Source: Cornus controversa
Lineage: Eukaryota > Streptophyta > Magnoliopsida > Cornales > Cornaceae
DNA length: 64,000 nucleotides
Reading direction: 5' to 3'
Assembly: GCA_026545225.1 (NCBI GenBank)
Contig: CM048845.1
Span: forward strand, 82,921,033 to 82,985,032
The translations under genes were made by a program, and so were the position numbers. Positions 1 to 11,240 of the stretch are shown here, one piece after another; position 1 is the stretch's first letter, and every line of letters starts with the position of its first letter. The notes below the pieces were generated by a model that saw only the letters and a list, made by a program, of their open reading frames with translations, was not told the DNA's origin and ran no database searches.

Positions 1-2934
1 GGCACTAAGAAGCAATTATAGTATTATTGTCTAACACAACTCGTGTCAGTCAGATATGATAGAAATGGTTCAATGAGGGAGCATATCTATAAGATATGCA
101 AGTTGATTAATAGTTTGAGGGATCAGAGAATTATATTTGATGATAAGTTGTTAGTTCACATGGTGATATATTATCTACCTAGGTTTTTTTAGACTTTCAA
201 GGAAAATTATAATTCACATGAGATAAAAGGGACATTTACCCACTATTAGCACTTTATGTGGTTAAAGTGGAGGGACTTAAGACGTTTAAAATTGAGTCAG
301 TTCATCTTACCACGAGTAGTAGTAGTAGGTAGAATAGTTTTAAGAAGAAACTAGGCGGTAAAAAAAGAAATCAAGTAAAATAGGAATAGGAAAAATAGAA
401 CAATAAAGAAAGAATGCATTGATCATGGGGATGATGAATGTTAGTTCTATAAAAGTAAAAGACATAATAAAAGGCTTCTACAGTTATAAGAATTGGTTAA
501 AGAAAAATAAAGCAGATATGAAAATTCTCGTGGTAATTTTTGAGCTAAACTTGGTAAATGTGTATGTTCACAAATGATGGACTGTTTTGGTGTGATCATA
601 CCTGCCTCTTGTTTTTCTATGGAATCGATACCTTCTAAATAAAATCGTGCTTTCGTTAGAAAGGATTCATCTATGCTATGGCATAGGAAATTGGGGTATG
701 TCTTTTGAAAGAGACATGGACGCTTGGTCAAAGATAGGATTTTTGGACCACTAAAATTCTCAGATTATAATTTATGTGTTGACTGTGTCAAAGAAAATAT
801 GCAGAAGAAATATAATTTTGAGATTAGTCAGTTATTTGGTTTTTTGGGCCTTATTCATACCGATGTTTGTGGTTTATTTCTCATTGTTATCCAAGATGGA
901 CAAATGTATTTTGTTACCTTTATTGATGGTTTTCTAAAAGTATGGTTATATATAATTAACCACCAGAAGTCTGAAGCACTTGATGTGTTTAAAAATCTAT
1001 TAGGCTAATGTTGAAAAACAGTTGAGTAGAAAGATCAATATTTTAAGATTGGATTGAGGTGGTGAGTATTATGGGAGAAAGGATAAGAAGGGTGTGAATC
1101 ATGGTGTTTTCAATACATATATCATGGAACAGGCAATTGTGTCATAGTACACCACTCCTAGTTCTCTTAAGCAAAATGAAGTTATAGAATAAAGAAATTG
1201 TACATGTTAGGTGGTTGATGTTCGCAGTATTATGAGTCATTCTTCACTACTTGAGAGTTTTTGAGAGAAAAGCTCTCAAAACAGTTATTTAAATTCTTAA
1301 TAGTCATGTAAAGAAGCTCCTGAAATACCCTTCACGTTTTGAACAAGTTCTCTGACATTTGCATTTGTGGGGATGTCTTGCAGAGGCAAAATTATACAAT
1401 CCAGATATTAAGAAGTTTTATCTTCGTACCGTCATTTGTCATTTCATAGAGTATCTCGAGAGATCGTTTGGTTATAAATTTTATTATCCCTTTAAACCAA
1501 TGGAGATTGTTGAAATATATCATTGCAAAATCTATTTAGAATGGGCAAATCCAGTGGGAGTTTAGAGCTTTGTAGTTTTCTTTTTTAACAGAGGAGCAAT
1601 CTTCAGTGGCCATTCCATTTACTTCATATTTTATTTCATTTTCTTTAGTGGTTTTTGTCAGAGCTCCTATTCTTACTCTTTTAGTTATTCCTTCGCAGCC
1701 TCTTCCTTCAATTTTAATACAATTACTGAGCCCATTCAGCTTTGGAGATTTTTTACGACTTGGAGGTCTGCTATACTTGATGATTTTGAGGTGCATAATA
1801 AATATAAGAGGTGTTGATTTCTTTGAGATTTTCTTTCTAGTTTCATCAAAGGATTTTTTGAGAGTCATTTTGCGATTGTCACGCATTGTGACATTGAGTT
1901 TCATTAGATGGATGTCTAAATATCATTCCTCAATGGAGACATTAAGGAGATGATATACATGATTTAACCTAAAGAATGTCGTGGACTAATGCATATGCCT
2001 CAAGTTCAGTGGGAGTTAATTTGTTATCTTTATCCTATATATTGATAATATTTTGTTAGTTAACAATGACATTCATGCGATACATACATTATAAGAAAAT
2101 TTAAACTTTCTCAAAAGGTATGTAGGGATAAAGTATTGAAAACTTTTGAGATGAAAATTTATGCACCTAGATTCCAGTTGTTAAAAGGAATATATTTTCA
2201 GAATAACAAGTGTTCCAATAATGATTTTATAAGAAATCAAGTTGATTTTAACAAAATCTTCACATTGCTCATTAGAAGGTAGTGAAGAAAGTTTAGAGGT
2301 ATCTCTAGAGAACCAAAGAGTTCATATTGGTTTACATGAAATTAAACTGCTTAGAGATAAATGGTTATTCTGATGATGACTATGCAGGTTAGTCAAGTAG
2401 TAGGAAATCTACTTCTATTTTTCTTTTTATGTTTGGTTGTTGTGAAATAACCAAATATGCCATGTGACTAAGAAATTTTTATTGTGGGTTTGAAGGTTAT
2501 GAACTCGATACATAAGGCTATGGCATTTTCTGTGATAATGAAATTGTTATAAAGTATGTGAAAGATGAAAAGTTGAACAAACGTAATAAACACATTAACA
2601 TAAAGTACATTTTCGTGTGTGAGAATGTTAAGGAATGTTCTATTGAGGTTCCCCACATAAAATACTATTGCAGATCCTCTCATTAAAGGTTTTTAGCTGC
2701 AAATTTTTTAAAGAGCACGTGATCTGGATAGGTGTTCGAGAATCATTGTGTTATGATGTTTGATATTTCTTTTATATCATGTTACATTGCAGTTAGCTTT
2801 TAGCTTATTTACACCTTATGGTGACAGTTAGTTGCATGCAAACTGAAGTTATGATGCATCATCATCATTATTATTATGATATATATAGTTTATGCGTACG
2901 CCGTTATGTTTTCCTGGAGAGTGGTATTACACTC

Positions 2935-3260
2935 CATAGGCTTGTTTGGCTAGATGTGGGATTGGCACCACATCGGTAAAGTCAAACATAATTACTAAAG
3001 TGTCTGTGGGAGTATTTCACATTCCATGAGGATAGCTTGGGCTATATATGAGATTGGCTCCATATCGGTAAACTCTCACACTGGATAGATGGTTGACAGT
3101 TTATCGTAATATGTTTAGGTGACATACCATGATAGTATGAAGCAACATGTGGATAACTTAGGCTAGTTATGAGATTGACTCTATATCGGTAAACCCTCAC
3201 ACTGGACAGAAGGTTGGCGGTTCACTGTAATATGTTTAGATGGCATGCCGTGATGGTATG
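2935..3260 (+). repeat. 121-bp tandem repeat before the copia 3' LTR
   Basis: Two clear copies start at 3031 and 3152 (period 121). They share the order: gata(g/a)ctt(g/a)ggcta, ATATCGGTAAAC, CTCACACTGGA, ATATGTTTAG and GATGGTATGAAG-like words. A shorter, more diverged copy starts near 2938 and shares ATCGGTAAA. The array lies in the non-coding part between RNase H and the LTR. Confidence 0.75.
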
Positions 3261-3538
3261 AAGTAGGACGGATAGTGAGGTGTACATTTAGACTACATGC
3301 AGTTTGCGCATCTTATGAAATGAAGTAAAAACCACTATATTTGCTCAAATCCTAGATGGAATCAATTTTGAGACTATGGAACTGTTTAAACTAATATATT
3401 ACTTGTCTACACATTCATGATCCACTATTGAGGAAGTCTATGGTGTTAGTGTTTTAAAGTTTCAACCAATTTTTTTTAAATGTTGCAATCCACGGTGTCA
3501 TTTTATAAAACTTAAAGTGCATGAACCAAGTGGGAGAT

Positions 3539-4017
3539 TGTTAATATATTTTAATAAATAAAATATTTTTTTATTTGTGGTCCTATGCACTATTTTTAAA
3601 ATTGGATTGCAATGTAATTATTGTTACTTGATAGGTTGGGGTTATACTTGTCAATTATGGTCTAATTGACAGTATAGTATTTACAACATTGGATTGTGAT
3701 TTTTCAACTTTATTTGGTAGAATTTAATCCTAATCGTTGATATCTAGGTTTCCATAATAGGAAGAGAGACTTCGGTATTTTATTTGTAAAGAAGTCATCT
3801 CCCCTTGTTGTTGATATAAATAAGGGTTTCATAACTCTTATTCAGTCCTATCGAAAGATAACTCTCAGAAAGGGGTAGAGCTCTCTAAAAATATCTTGCA
3901 GAAACAAAAGGTATTCTTAAGGATTATATCATCAATCAGGTATGTCAATTGAATCTCCTTTATAATTAATTGTTATATTCTTGATTTTTACTAGTTGAGT
4001 ATGGATTAATTCCAACA
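3539..4017 (+). repeat. 3' LTR of the copia element
   Basis: This 479 bp segment starts TGTTAATATATT directly after the polypurine tract (AGTGGGAGAT) and ends TTCCAACA, so it has the TGTT..AACA ends usual for copia LTRs. A TATA-like TATAAATAAG lies at 3815-3824, about two thirds of the way in, the expected place for an LTR promoter. The matching 5' LTR is outside the window, so the right boundary rests on the terminal dinucleotide alone and the target duplication cannot be checked. Confidence 0.65.
3815..3824 (+). promoter_or_regulatory. TATA-like box in the copia LTR
   Basis: TATAAATAAG sits in the middle part of the LTR and is followed by a CT-rich leader-like stretch. By position it would be the U3/R promoter of the retrotransposon. 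No expression evidence can be drawn from sequence. Confidence 0.4.
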
Positions 4018-4024
4018 GTCCCAA

Positions 4025-4137
4025 CTTAAATTGGATATGATAGCTTATTTATGGTCTAACATTCTTGCCAATACATTATCCTTAAATTGGATATGATAGC
4101 TTCTTTATGGTCTAACATTCTTGCCAATACATTATCC
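4025..4137 (+). repeat. 56-bp tandem duplication
   Basis: Two nearly identical 56-bp units (4025-4080 and 4081-4137), each beginning CTTAAATTGGATATGATAGC and ending with CCAATACATTATC, differ at about one base. They lie just outside the copia LTR. This is recent local slippage or unequal exchange; no coding content. Confidence 0.85.
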
Positions 4138-4280
4138 TCATTGTATGTATGCTAAATCAAGTGGTCATGGAAATATCTTTCTAAATATGTATTTAGGAAA
4201 TAAATATTAGAAAGAAAGAATAATAATAATAATAAAGATTTTTTTTCCTAATGCAATGAAATTATGTTGGGTTTGCCCCA

Positions 4281-5873
4281 TGATGCTCGCTATAAACCAC
4301 TAACAATTTTTGCACACGGAGAAATTTTTACACTGAGAGATATAAATGGTGGCAGAGATAGTATGAAAAAGATTAATAGAGGCAAATTCTAAATGTCAAC
4401 TGTGATTATATAAGTTCAAAACGACTAATGTCAATTGATGTTGATCTTGTGGTTACATGTAATCAATTAAAATCCACATTTCACAATAGTATGGGTCGTT
4501 GTAGTACAAGGCTATTAGGGTGGGTTATCATCCTGAAGGATTGGTAATTTGAACAATTCAAGTGCTATTTGAAAACCAATTCGAGATTGATTCAAGTGAA
4601 TAATTGGACGTTATTTTTAACTAAAGTAAACTAAGTGAAAGTGAAATGAACTAATGAAATGAAATTAAGTGAGAGAGAGGTTCTAGGGCAATTGCTTCAC
4701 CATTATCTCCTCAATATTGGCCAATTATACTCAAAATTAGGGAATTACTCTATTTAATTAGAATTGAGTGGCTACAAGCTCACTCACATTAATACATTGA
4801 AAGTCATTCAATTGAGATTGAACTAATTATAATTCATCCTTAGTAGCATGACTTGTCTACTTAACTAAATTATACTATCCCTACTACTTTGTAAAATAAA
4901 TCATCTACCCTATGCATGAATCATGAAAGCCACAATCTAGAATGATCAATTAATCCGTAATTGTATGATTTTTTCCAATTGCACTAAAAGAACAAAGAAT
5001 GAATGTAGATCAACTACAATTCAATTATATCTAAAACAAGAATAGGATTGAATTGATATGAAATTTAGTTCAATACAAGTCCTAATTCATGATTCAACCA
5101 TGAATTTCAATTCAATTCATACAATTATGCATTGAGTAGAGAAACCTCCAATTTTAAATACAATTAAGCCAACTAATTGAGAAAGATAAGGTTACACAAA
5201 TGCCTTAGAAAGATGATTTAGCCTTCCATAATTGATGAGAACTCCATCTTCAAGATAGATCTCTCTCAATCCATGGCCTTCCAAGCTCCAAGTGTGTCTA
5301 AATTCGTCCAATCTTCCTCTAAGAAGAGCCACAAGTGAGAGATCCCCAAATGAAGAGAGAGAGAGAGAGAGAGAAAGAGAGAGCATATTTAAGGGGAGGC
5401 TAGGGGCCAAGGATGACTAGTCGCCTTTCCCATTTGCATGGGCCCAATTTGGGCCCCTAATGTTGGTCCAATGCCCTCTTTTGACTCCCATGGACTCCTT
5501 TGGGCCTATTTTGGCCTCTCTAGGGGCCAAGGATGACTAGTCGCCCTTCCCATCTGCATGGGCCCAATTTGGGCCCCTAATGTTGGCCCAATGCCCTCTT
5601 TTGACTCCCATGGACTCCTCTGGACCTATTTTGGCCTCTTTTCTGAGCCCAATTAGTCTTAAGTCTTCAAATTAGCATGTCCAATGAATAAAACCCAATT
5701 CTCTTCAATGATAACTCAAATTAAAGACCCAATTTGTATTGAATTAGAAGGAATTACCAATAAATCCCTAAAAATTAAATAAAACATAATATTAAAAGCA
5801 TATAAGAAGTATTACCAAGGTAGTAATATACACAATTATGAGGGCTTGAATGTGAAACATTCGGTGCTCATCA
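4281..5873 (-). mobile_element. Candidate solo LTR (minus strand)
   Basis: Read on the minus strand, the block starts TGATGAGCACCGAATG and ends GCGAGCATCA, the TG..CA ends of an LTR. The minus strand also shows a TATA-like TTAAATATG near 5390 followed by a CT-rich leader, and an open stretch (5192-5410) of a kind common inside plant LTRs. No pol sequence adjoins it, hence solo LTR. The flanking 5 bases (CCCCA left, GACAT right) do not match, so a target duplication is not supported. Superfamily is uncertain; Ty3/gypsy is my guess from the general look. Confidence 0.45.
5401..5640 (+). repeat. 120-bp tandem duplication
   Basis: Two units (5401-5520 and 5521-5640) are almost identical, each starting TAGGGGCCAAGGATGACTAG and containing two GGGCCC-type words. 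The units are much more GC-rich than their surroundings. They fall in what would be the U3 part of the candidate minus-strand LTR. Confidence 0.9.
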
Positions 5874-6649
5874 GACATCAAGTTTCAGACAATAACCAAC
5901 TTAGTTTTTTTTAAAAATAATAATTTGAAAATAATTTAATTTAAGTAAAATAGGTATTCTAAATGGTATGAGATAAATAGAAGTTATTTTAATTTGGAGA
6001 CAACTCTTTCAAAAGCAAGAACTCTTTTAAAAAGGAAAAGTCACGTAAATATTTTTTTAATTAAAATAATTCTTTAAATTTGCATATAAATATTAGAAAT
6101 TCAACAAACTTTTATAAGGAGTATAGATATATGGTTAAGGGCACAAAACACCCGTGTATTATAGATTTTGTGCATATCACGCCCTTCTTATTCCAATTGT
6201 GTATATAACTCCAATATATTTTGAACAAATTTTTATTCGCCAACTGTTAGAGAATTGTCATTAAATTGATCACGTGACCAGCATGTGAGTGGCTTTAATT
6301 TGAAAAGTCAAAATTGCCCTTTCTTGTTCCCAAAATGTCCTTGGGCCTATATATATATATATATATATATATATAACACGATGTATTGTCTCTCATTTTT
6401 CACACCCATTTTTTGTCTTTGGCTTAACTCCTCTCTTTCCCTCTTAATAATAGTAAGAACATCTCTATCTCCTCTCGGTACTCATCTTTTACAAATCCTT
6501 TTTTTCTTTCTAATTGGGTAAATCCCTTTATTTCTCTCTCTTCGGGATTTCTCTCTGCAAATCCCTCTCTCCTCCACATTATTTTCGCTTCGATCTCTTC
6601 TGTTCCACTTTAAACTCCTCTTTTATCAACCTTATTATTGGTGGAATAT
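5874..6649. other. Intergenic, no gene seen
   Basis: AT-rich sequence with a (TA)n run at about 6350-6375 and a CT-rich stretch at 6390-6620. A reading frame at 6285-6521 is low-complexity and unlike any protein. The CT-rich stretch may be one arm of an element around the neighbouring phosphodiesterase fragment. Confidence 0.5.
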
Positions 6650-7008
6650 AATCATTCGCTACATAAAATTGTACCAACCTATTCTTCAAACAACACAAAA
6701 TTGTTATAATGCCTATAAAATTGAACAGGGCAAGTCCATGAACCCTTGTTTACCTCAGAACTAGGCCAAAAGTAGGTCACAACCTTCAAGCCATGATTGA
6801 CCAGAATCTCCCACAAGGGCTCACCTAACAACCCTTTGGGCTTGTGATGCCCTATAACTAAGATCTCACCAGTGTAGGGATCAACAAAGTGGTTGTTGAT
6901 AATTCTATGATAAGCAGGGTACAAACCAGTGACAATTGAGTAATGATTTGGGAATGTTAGAGTTGGGAACATCTAAATCAGACTTGTTTCTACTTCGGTC
7001 CTGATAAC
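6650..7008 (-). pseudogene. Nucleotide pyrophosphatase/phosphodiesterase (ENPP) fragment
   Basis: The longest open part (6679-6972) translates to about 97 residues clearly matching the type I phosphodiesterase/nucleotide pyrophosphatase catalytic core. It includes FPTLTFPNHYSIVTGLYPA, where the Thr of TFPN is the family's catalytic nucleophile. Downstream blocks GEPLWE, NHGLK and WPSSEV also fit. Homology continues in frame beyond both ends: upstream RTEVETSLI then a stop at 6973, downstream a stop and then VGTIL. Full-length plant proteins are around 450-500 residues, so only about a quarter is present. The invariant HGI after GLYP reads HRI here. Two in-frame stops and truncation make it a pseudogene. 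Confidence 0.85.
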
Positions 7009-7780
7009 AACTAGGTGGTTGAGTTTGGTTAGAGGATGATCAAATTTTTTAATTAAGTTGGTGGTTTAATTAGGGTGAGATTGCGATGTTACAGAAGAGA
7101 AGAGTAGGAAGGCAAAGGCGATGGCGGAAAACGGAGCAAAGCAGATGGTGAGGAGGAGAGAGATAGAGGACGATGGTGGTGGTGGACTTGGGTAGATGGA
7201 TTGAGGTCATGGAAGAAGCCAGCATAGGCCCGAGGGGCATTAATTTTTTTTTTACATCTTAGGTATATAGTTTTTTAAATTACACACCCCCCCCCCCCTT
7301 CAAATTATTTTTTTCAAAATCTATCTAGTTCTTTCTTTCTTTCCTTCCTTCTTACCCTTCTTCTTTAATTTTTTTTATTCCTTTGAAAGAAATTTGCATT
7401 TTCTTTCTTCAATTAAATCCTAATTTTTTTATTCAAAATTCTCTCATTTTTTTTTCTTAAATATTTTATTATCAAATTTTATTTTATCATGTGTTAATAT
7501 GTTCCGTGAAAAAAATTCTTAGACTCTTTCCCTAATTGAGTGGTGTTGGTGTTGGAGGAGAGATGTTTGGGATTGGTGTATGCCTGTCATTTGAAATTAA
7601 GAAGAGAGAGAAGTTGAACCCATGTAGATAGAAAGAGAGATCCCATCCGAAGAATGTTGAGGAAGAGAGTGATGAATGGTTTGAGTGAAGTGAGAAGTCA
7701 AAGATATTTTTGTGAAATGGACATCGCTTTTGTATGGCCTAGTCCTTTTTGTCCATCACTTATAATTTTAATTTTTTTTA

Positions 7781-8178
7781 GGATTAATTATTCTGACTTT
7801 CTTACGAGATTTAACTTAATTATCTTCAAATTAAATTTTTTACAAAATCACAACTAATGTACAATTAAAAAAGTACCATTAAGTTATAATACTTTTGTAC
7901 AAAAATAATCTCAATTTCTAATCATTTAACCGAGATTAACATGTTATATATATATATTTTCTCCATCAATGTCACACCAGCATTACCACCACCAAAGGTA
8001 GTTTTGACATTTGTGATTTTTTTATGTTAATTGATTTTAATTAATTTATTGTCGATTAACGACAGAAGTACCTAGAGTAAAGTCAACCAAAACTCAGTGA
8101 ATGTTAATTATCATATTTTAAAAACTTTAATCTAATGGTAATTAGGCAAAATTTTAGGAGAGGTCAAAGTAATTTACC
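7781..8178. mobile_element. Mutator-like MITE, same family as 43926-44357
   Basis: Inverted ends of about 55 bp: the left starts GGATTAATTATTCTGAC and the right, reverse-complemented, starts GGTAAATTACTTTGACC. Both then carry CCTAATTA/ACTTAATTA and an ATTAAA word in the same order. The same layout occurs in the 43926 element. The flanks are near-matching T-rich 9-mers (TTTTTTTTA / ATTTTTTTT), too simple to count as firm duplication. No coding sequence. Confidence 0.55.
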
Positions 8179-9072
8179 ATTTTTTTTAATTTCCTTATAT
8201 ATGTATTTAAGTAATTTTATCACAAAATGAACTTTCACCGAAAATGTGTCCATGCTTCGTAGGTTGGTTTGGATCTTCGGATAATTGGGCTTGGAATATG
8301 GACATTTGAGTTCAGTGGACCATAAGAGAGGGGCCGTAATATGTGGATCCAATTCTATCATACAAAAAAAAGAAATGGTATCAGGCTCCAACCATTCTTG
8401 CCCCTACGGCTCTACCTTTTCAATTCGGACCAACCCCACCCGGATATGGTATGACCATTAATTTATGGTAATTAAACATTATTATGCATGGGACCACAAC
8501 ATATTGCGCCTACAATTCATACCCATGCATTGTTATTTATATATTTAAATTTTTTTTTTTATATATATTTCAATTTACTGTAGATACGTGCAGAACCTAA
8601 TCAAATCTGCATGTAGGTTGAAGAATCGAAAGCTGCACAAATTAAAATTGAAATTTGAAGGCTTCTTTTTTTAATCATAATGGTAGATGATATACTCCAC
8701 CAAAGGTTTGGCCTCGGACCAAGATCCACCATTCTTAAATACTCATGGTTTTTAAATCCATCTAATTATTCATAGAAATATCTATAACTATTTTGTTTTT
8801 GGCTGAAAAAATAAATTTTAGCAAGAAATTTATAAAAAATTGGGCAACAATCTTCTTAGTGTTTTTATTTTATTTTATTTTTTATAGTTGGGGACACACG
8901 TTTTTTTTCCTACACTGACACTAGTGTTTTGAATATGGATGCAATTCAAACTTAAATTCTTATTTGATTGAGTGTAAAAATGCATTAAAAAAATGAAAGC
9001 AGTTGTTTGTCATTTTGTGTGGAGTAATGCTGAGAATTTCTTATAATTAGTTCTCTATTTAACTAGTACTAA
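8179..9072. other. Intergenic, no gene seen
   Basis: AT-rich sequence. A short minus frame at 8164-8391 is not recognisable and overlaps the end of a MITE. No repeats with clear boundaries were found. Confidence 0.5.
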
Positions 9073-9461
9073 GTCCCGATTTAGATTGGCTTTTGAAAAA
9101 CGGCTTTTGACTTTTCAAGTTCAAAAGTCGTTTTGGAGAGTGTTTGGATTGGTAAGGCGGAAAATTTTCGGAGTTCAAAAAGAACGTTTAAAGAAAGCTG
9201 GGGTACCAGCTTTCTGATTTAGCTTCTGCTTCTCTTTTTCTTCTGCGTAAAAGTCGAAGCAAAAGCTCTGCCAAACAGGGCTTACGCAGAAGAAAAAGAG
9301 AAGCAGAAGCTAAATCAGGAAGCTGGTATTCCCCAACTTCCTTTAAACCCTTTTTTTAGACTCTGAAGCTCTTCCGCCTTACCAATCCAAACATTCTCCA
9401 AAACGATTTTTGAGCTTGAAAAGCCGAAAGTCGCTTTTCAAAAGCCAATCCAAACATGATC
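9073..9461. mobile_element. Long-hairpin MITE, Tourist-like
   Basis: Almost the whole 389 bp folds back on itself. The arms contain AGCTTCTGCTTCTC on the left matched by GAGAAGCAGAAGCT on the right, GGCTTTTGAAAA matched by TTTTCAAAAGCC, and TGGATTGGTAAGGCGGAA matched by TTCCGCCTTACCAATCCA. The loop is near 9250-9280. The triplet TAA flanks both proposed ends (9070-9072 and 9462-9464), the duplication used by PIF/Harbinger/Tourist elements. The first bases of the two ends differ, so exact boundaries are uncertain. The hairpin itself is not in doubt. Confidence 0.75.
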
Positions 9462-9464
9462 TAA

Positions 9465-10159
9465 ATTGAAATATTTATTAAATGACTCCTTTGTTCTTTC
9501 ACAGATCTCGAAAATTCTATTAATTCAATGATCAAATATATAGAGCTCAAGATTCTGATCACGAGAGACTTATTGTTATGATAAGTTCAGTGGAATTGTA
9601 GCATGAGGAAAAAAAAAAAATGTGTAATATTGAATACCAGCAAAATTCTAATGGATAATCCACTATATCCATCTCCTATCACTACTTCAGAGCAAAGGAG
9701 TAATATCAAAGTTACTTGTGTTACCAAATGACATGGCAACATCCTTGCAAATGAGAATTATGTATGAGAAGTACTCTTTCTGCGAAAATGTTTTTCTAAG
9801 TTCATTAACCTATTCTAATTTCAGTAATTTAATTGAACTCTCTTAAATCCATCAAATGACAAAATATGAATATTATTGAGCCCTAAATCACTGAACTAAT
9901 CAGAATTCAATAATTTTGATTTAGACAATTAATAATCACCGGTGCATCATCAAGGTATAAGAACAAGAAAATAGTCAAGCCCTAGCCAGTTCCAAACAAT
10001 ATAATGCTTCCAGCTTATTAAGCTTATATATTAATTATTATAAAACATTTGGGGTAAGTCTATATATATGCGCGGACTTAAAATACATATGAATGAGAGA
10101 TGAAGATCGAGAGGTTCTATATATATATATATATATATATATCCAAGCCTCACCTTAAT
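9465..10159. other. Intergenic / 3' flank of the NF-YC gene
   Basis: AT-rich sequence with a (TA)n run at about 10121-10142 just beyond the NF-YC stop codon. No gene or bounded repeat was recognised. Confidence 0.5.
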
Positions 10160-10531
10160 TTATTTTACATGAGAATTTTTGAGTTGCATGTCCTGATGAT
10201 CATCTGCTTTTGTGGAATGATGATCATCAGAAACCAAGTTGACAAGGAAGTCAAAGACATCAGTGGCTATTACAGCAGAAACAACATCTTCTTTGTGAAT
10301 TGTCCTTCTCTTGCCTTGCATGGTCATCATCCAAGCCCTCTTTGTAAGTTCCTCTATGAACAGTTCACAAGCCTTAGAGAATACAATTGGAGCCTCCCCA
10401 GATATCATCTTTACATCATCACTTGATTTCTTCATGATCTTCTTTATCCTCGCCAACGGCAACGAGTGCGGCCCAGTTTTCCCAGATATCCCTCCACTCA
10501 GCATCCCAGAATACGTTCCAGCTTGCCTCAT
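10160..10531 (-). CDS. NF-YC: NF-YC (CCAAT-binding factor subunit C) histone-fold protein
   Basis: A single exon encodes 123 residues. NF-YC pairs with NF-YB through a histone fold, and the dimer joins NF-YA to bind CCAAT boxes in the nucleus. The fold covers about residues 24-101. SLPLARIKKIMKKS begins helix 1, VKMISGEAPIVFSKACELFIEELTKR spans helices 1-2 with the typical KACELFI core at 53-59, GKRRTI (73-78) is the conserved loop, and DVFDFLVNLV (91-100) closes it. The N-terminus is short (23 residues, Gly/Ser-rich) and the tail is 22 residues with several His and Asp. There is no Gln-rich activation region like that of the long NF-YC members, so it belongs with compact NF-YC-like proteins. 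The ATG at 10531 gives the only N-terminus in frame with the fold. The 5' side is GA/TA microsatellite sequence. Confidence 0.93.
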   Translation of the reverse strand: MRQAGTYSGMLSGGISGKTGPHSLPLARIKKIMKKSSDDVKMISGEAPIVFSKACELFIEELTKRAWMMTMQGKRRTIHKEDVVSAVIATDVFDFLVNLVSDDHHSTKADDHQDMQLKNSHVK

Positions 10532-10559
10532 TCTTTCTGTCTGTGTTGAGAGTCTTGAG

Positions 10560-10800
10560 AGAGAGAGAAATATATATATATATATTTATATATATTGAGA
10601 GAGAGAGAGAGAGTACTTAAAAGAGATTAATATTGTGAGAGAAGAGGAAGTGCATGAATGGATAGGTGTAATAAAATGAAGAGAATATTGAATTTTTACT
10701 TATGGGTACAGTGGTTCTAATGGAACTGTGGAAGTTGAGACTGATATATATATATAGAGAGAGAGAGAAAGAGAGAGAGACACACACACACAAACACATA
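10560..10800 (-). promoter_or_regulatory. GA/TA-rich 5' flank of the NF-YC gene
   Basis: Upstream of the NF-YC start on the minus strand lie (CT)n tracts and two TATA-containing (TA)n blocks, at about 10571-10594 and 10743-10756. CT tracts and TATA runs are common in plant core promoters. The distal block, roughly 210 bases from the ATG, is better placed for a TATA box than the proximal one. This is positional inference only. Confidence 0.3.
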
Positions 10801-11240
10801 CATAAATGTGTGAGGGAAAATAGGGTATGGGAGGCCGGCCAGCCTGCTTCAGCCGGCTGACATCAACTAGCTAAAATTTCTTCATATTTTGTAGCCTTGT
10901 ACAGTTCCATTCCAAAGTGCTGCCACGGTGAAGTGGACTTTTGGACAATCAAATAACTACACGAAATGTAGTTTTTATTAAATAATTAAATTCCAATTTG
11001 TTTCTAGATCTCTCTCTCAAATATATATAAAGTATGTACTATATGCATCATCCTTCATGAACATATGCAGCATGACACGCAAGTAATTTGACTAATGATC
11101 TAAGGAGTTCGAAGAGAACCTTTCTATATGGTAAGGGAAAAAAAAGATGGAGTTCCATACTTTTAAGGGAAAAAATTAGGAGAGGACAAATTTTCGGATT
11201 TTAATTTTGATAAATGAACTTAATACTATGATTATTAATT

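Larger units (their letters stand above)
1..4017 (+). mobile_element. Decayed Ty1/copia retrotransposon, 3' portion
   Basis: Broken reading frames follow copia order. Gag-like sequence covers about 1-560, including a basic stretch resembling a damaged CCHC zinc knuckle near 441-475. GAG-pre-integrase/integrase lies at 724-1008 (IHTDVCG, YFVTFIDGF, SEALDVFKN). The integrase C-terminal part is at 1359-1565 (WGCLAEAKLYNP, FYLRTVICHFI). A reverse transcriptase block at 1902-1964 reads MDV-stop-ISFLNGDIKEMIYM, with stops where Gln and Lys are normal. The RT box near 2034 reads YIDN instead of YVDD. RNase H is at about 2350-2460 (DDDYAG, SSRKSTSIFLF). A purine-rich AGTGGGAG tract precedes the 3' LTR. 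The 5' LTR and start of gag lie left of the window. Multiple stops and frameshifts show it cannot make its proteins. Family recognition is from conserved motifs; lineage is not assigned. Confidence 0.88.

Noticed and set aside
1536..1904. 122-codon minus frame inside the copia element
   Set aside because: It overlaps decayed plus-strand pol sequence and shows no family resemblance. The plus frame 1606-1953 is likewise out of frame with the RT motifs.
4276..5878. Target duplication around the candidate solo LTR
   Set aside because: The flanking 5-mers CCCCA and GACAT do not match, so I do not claim one.
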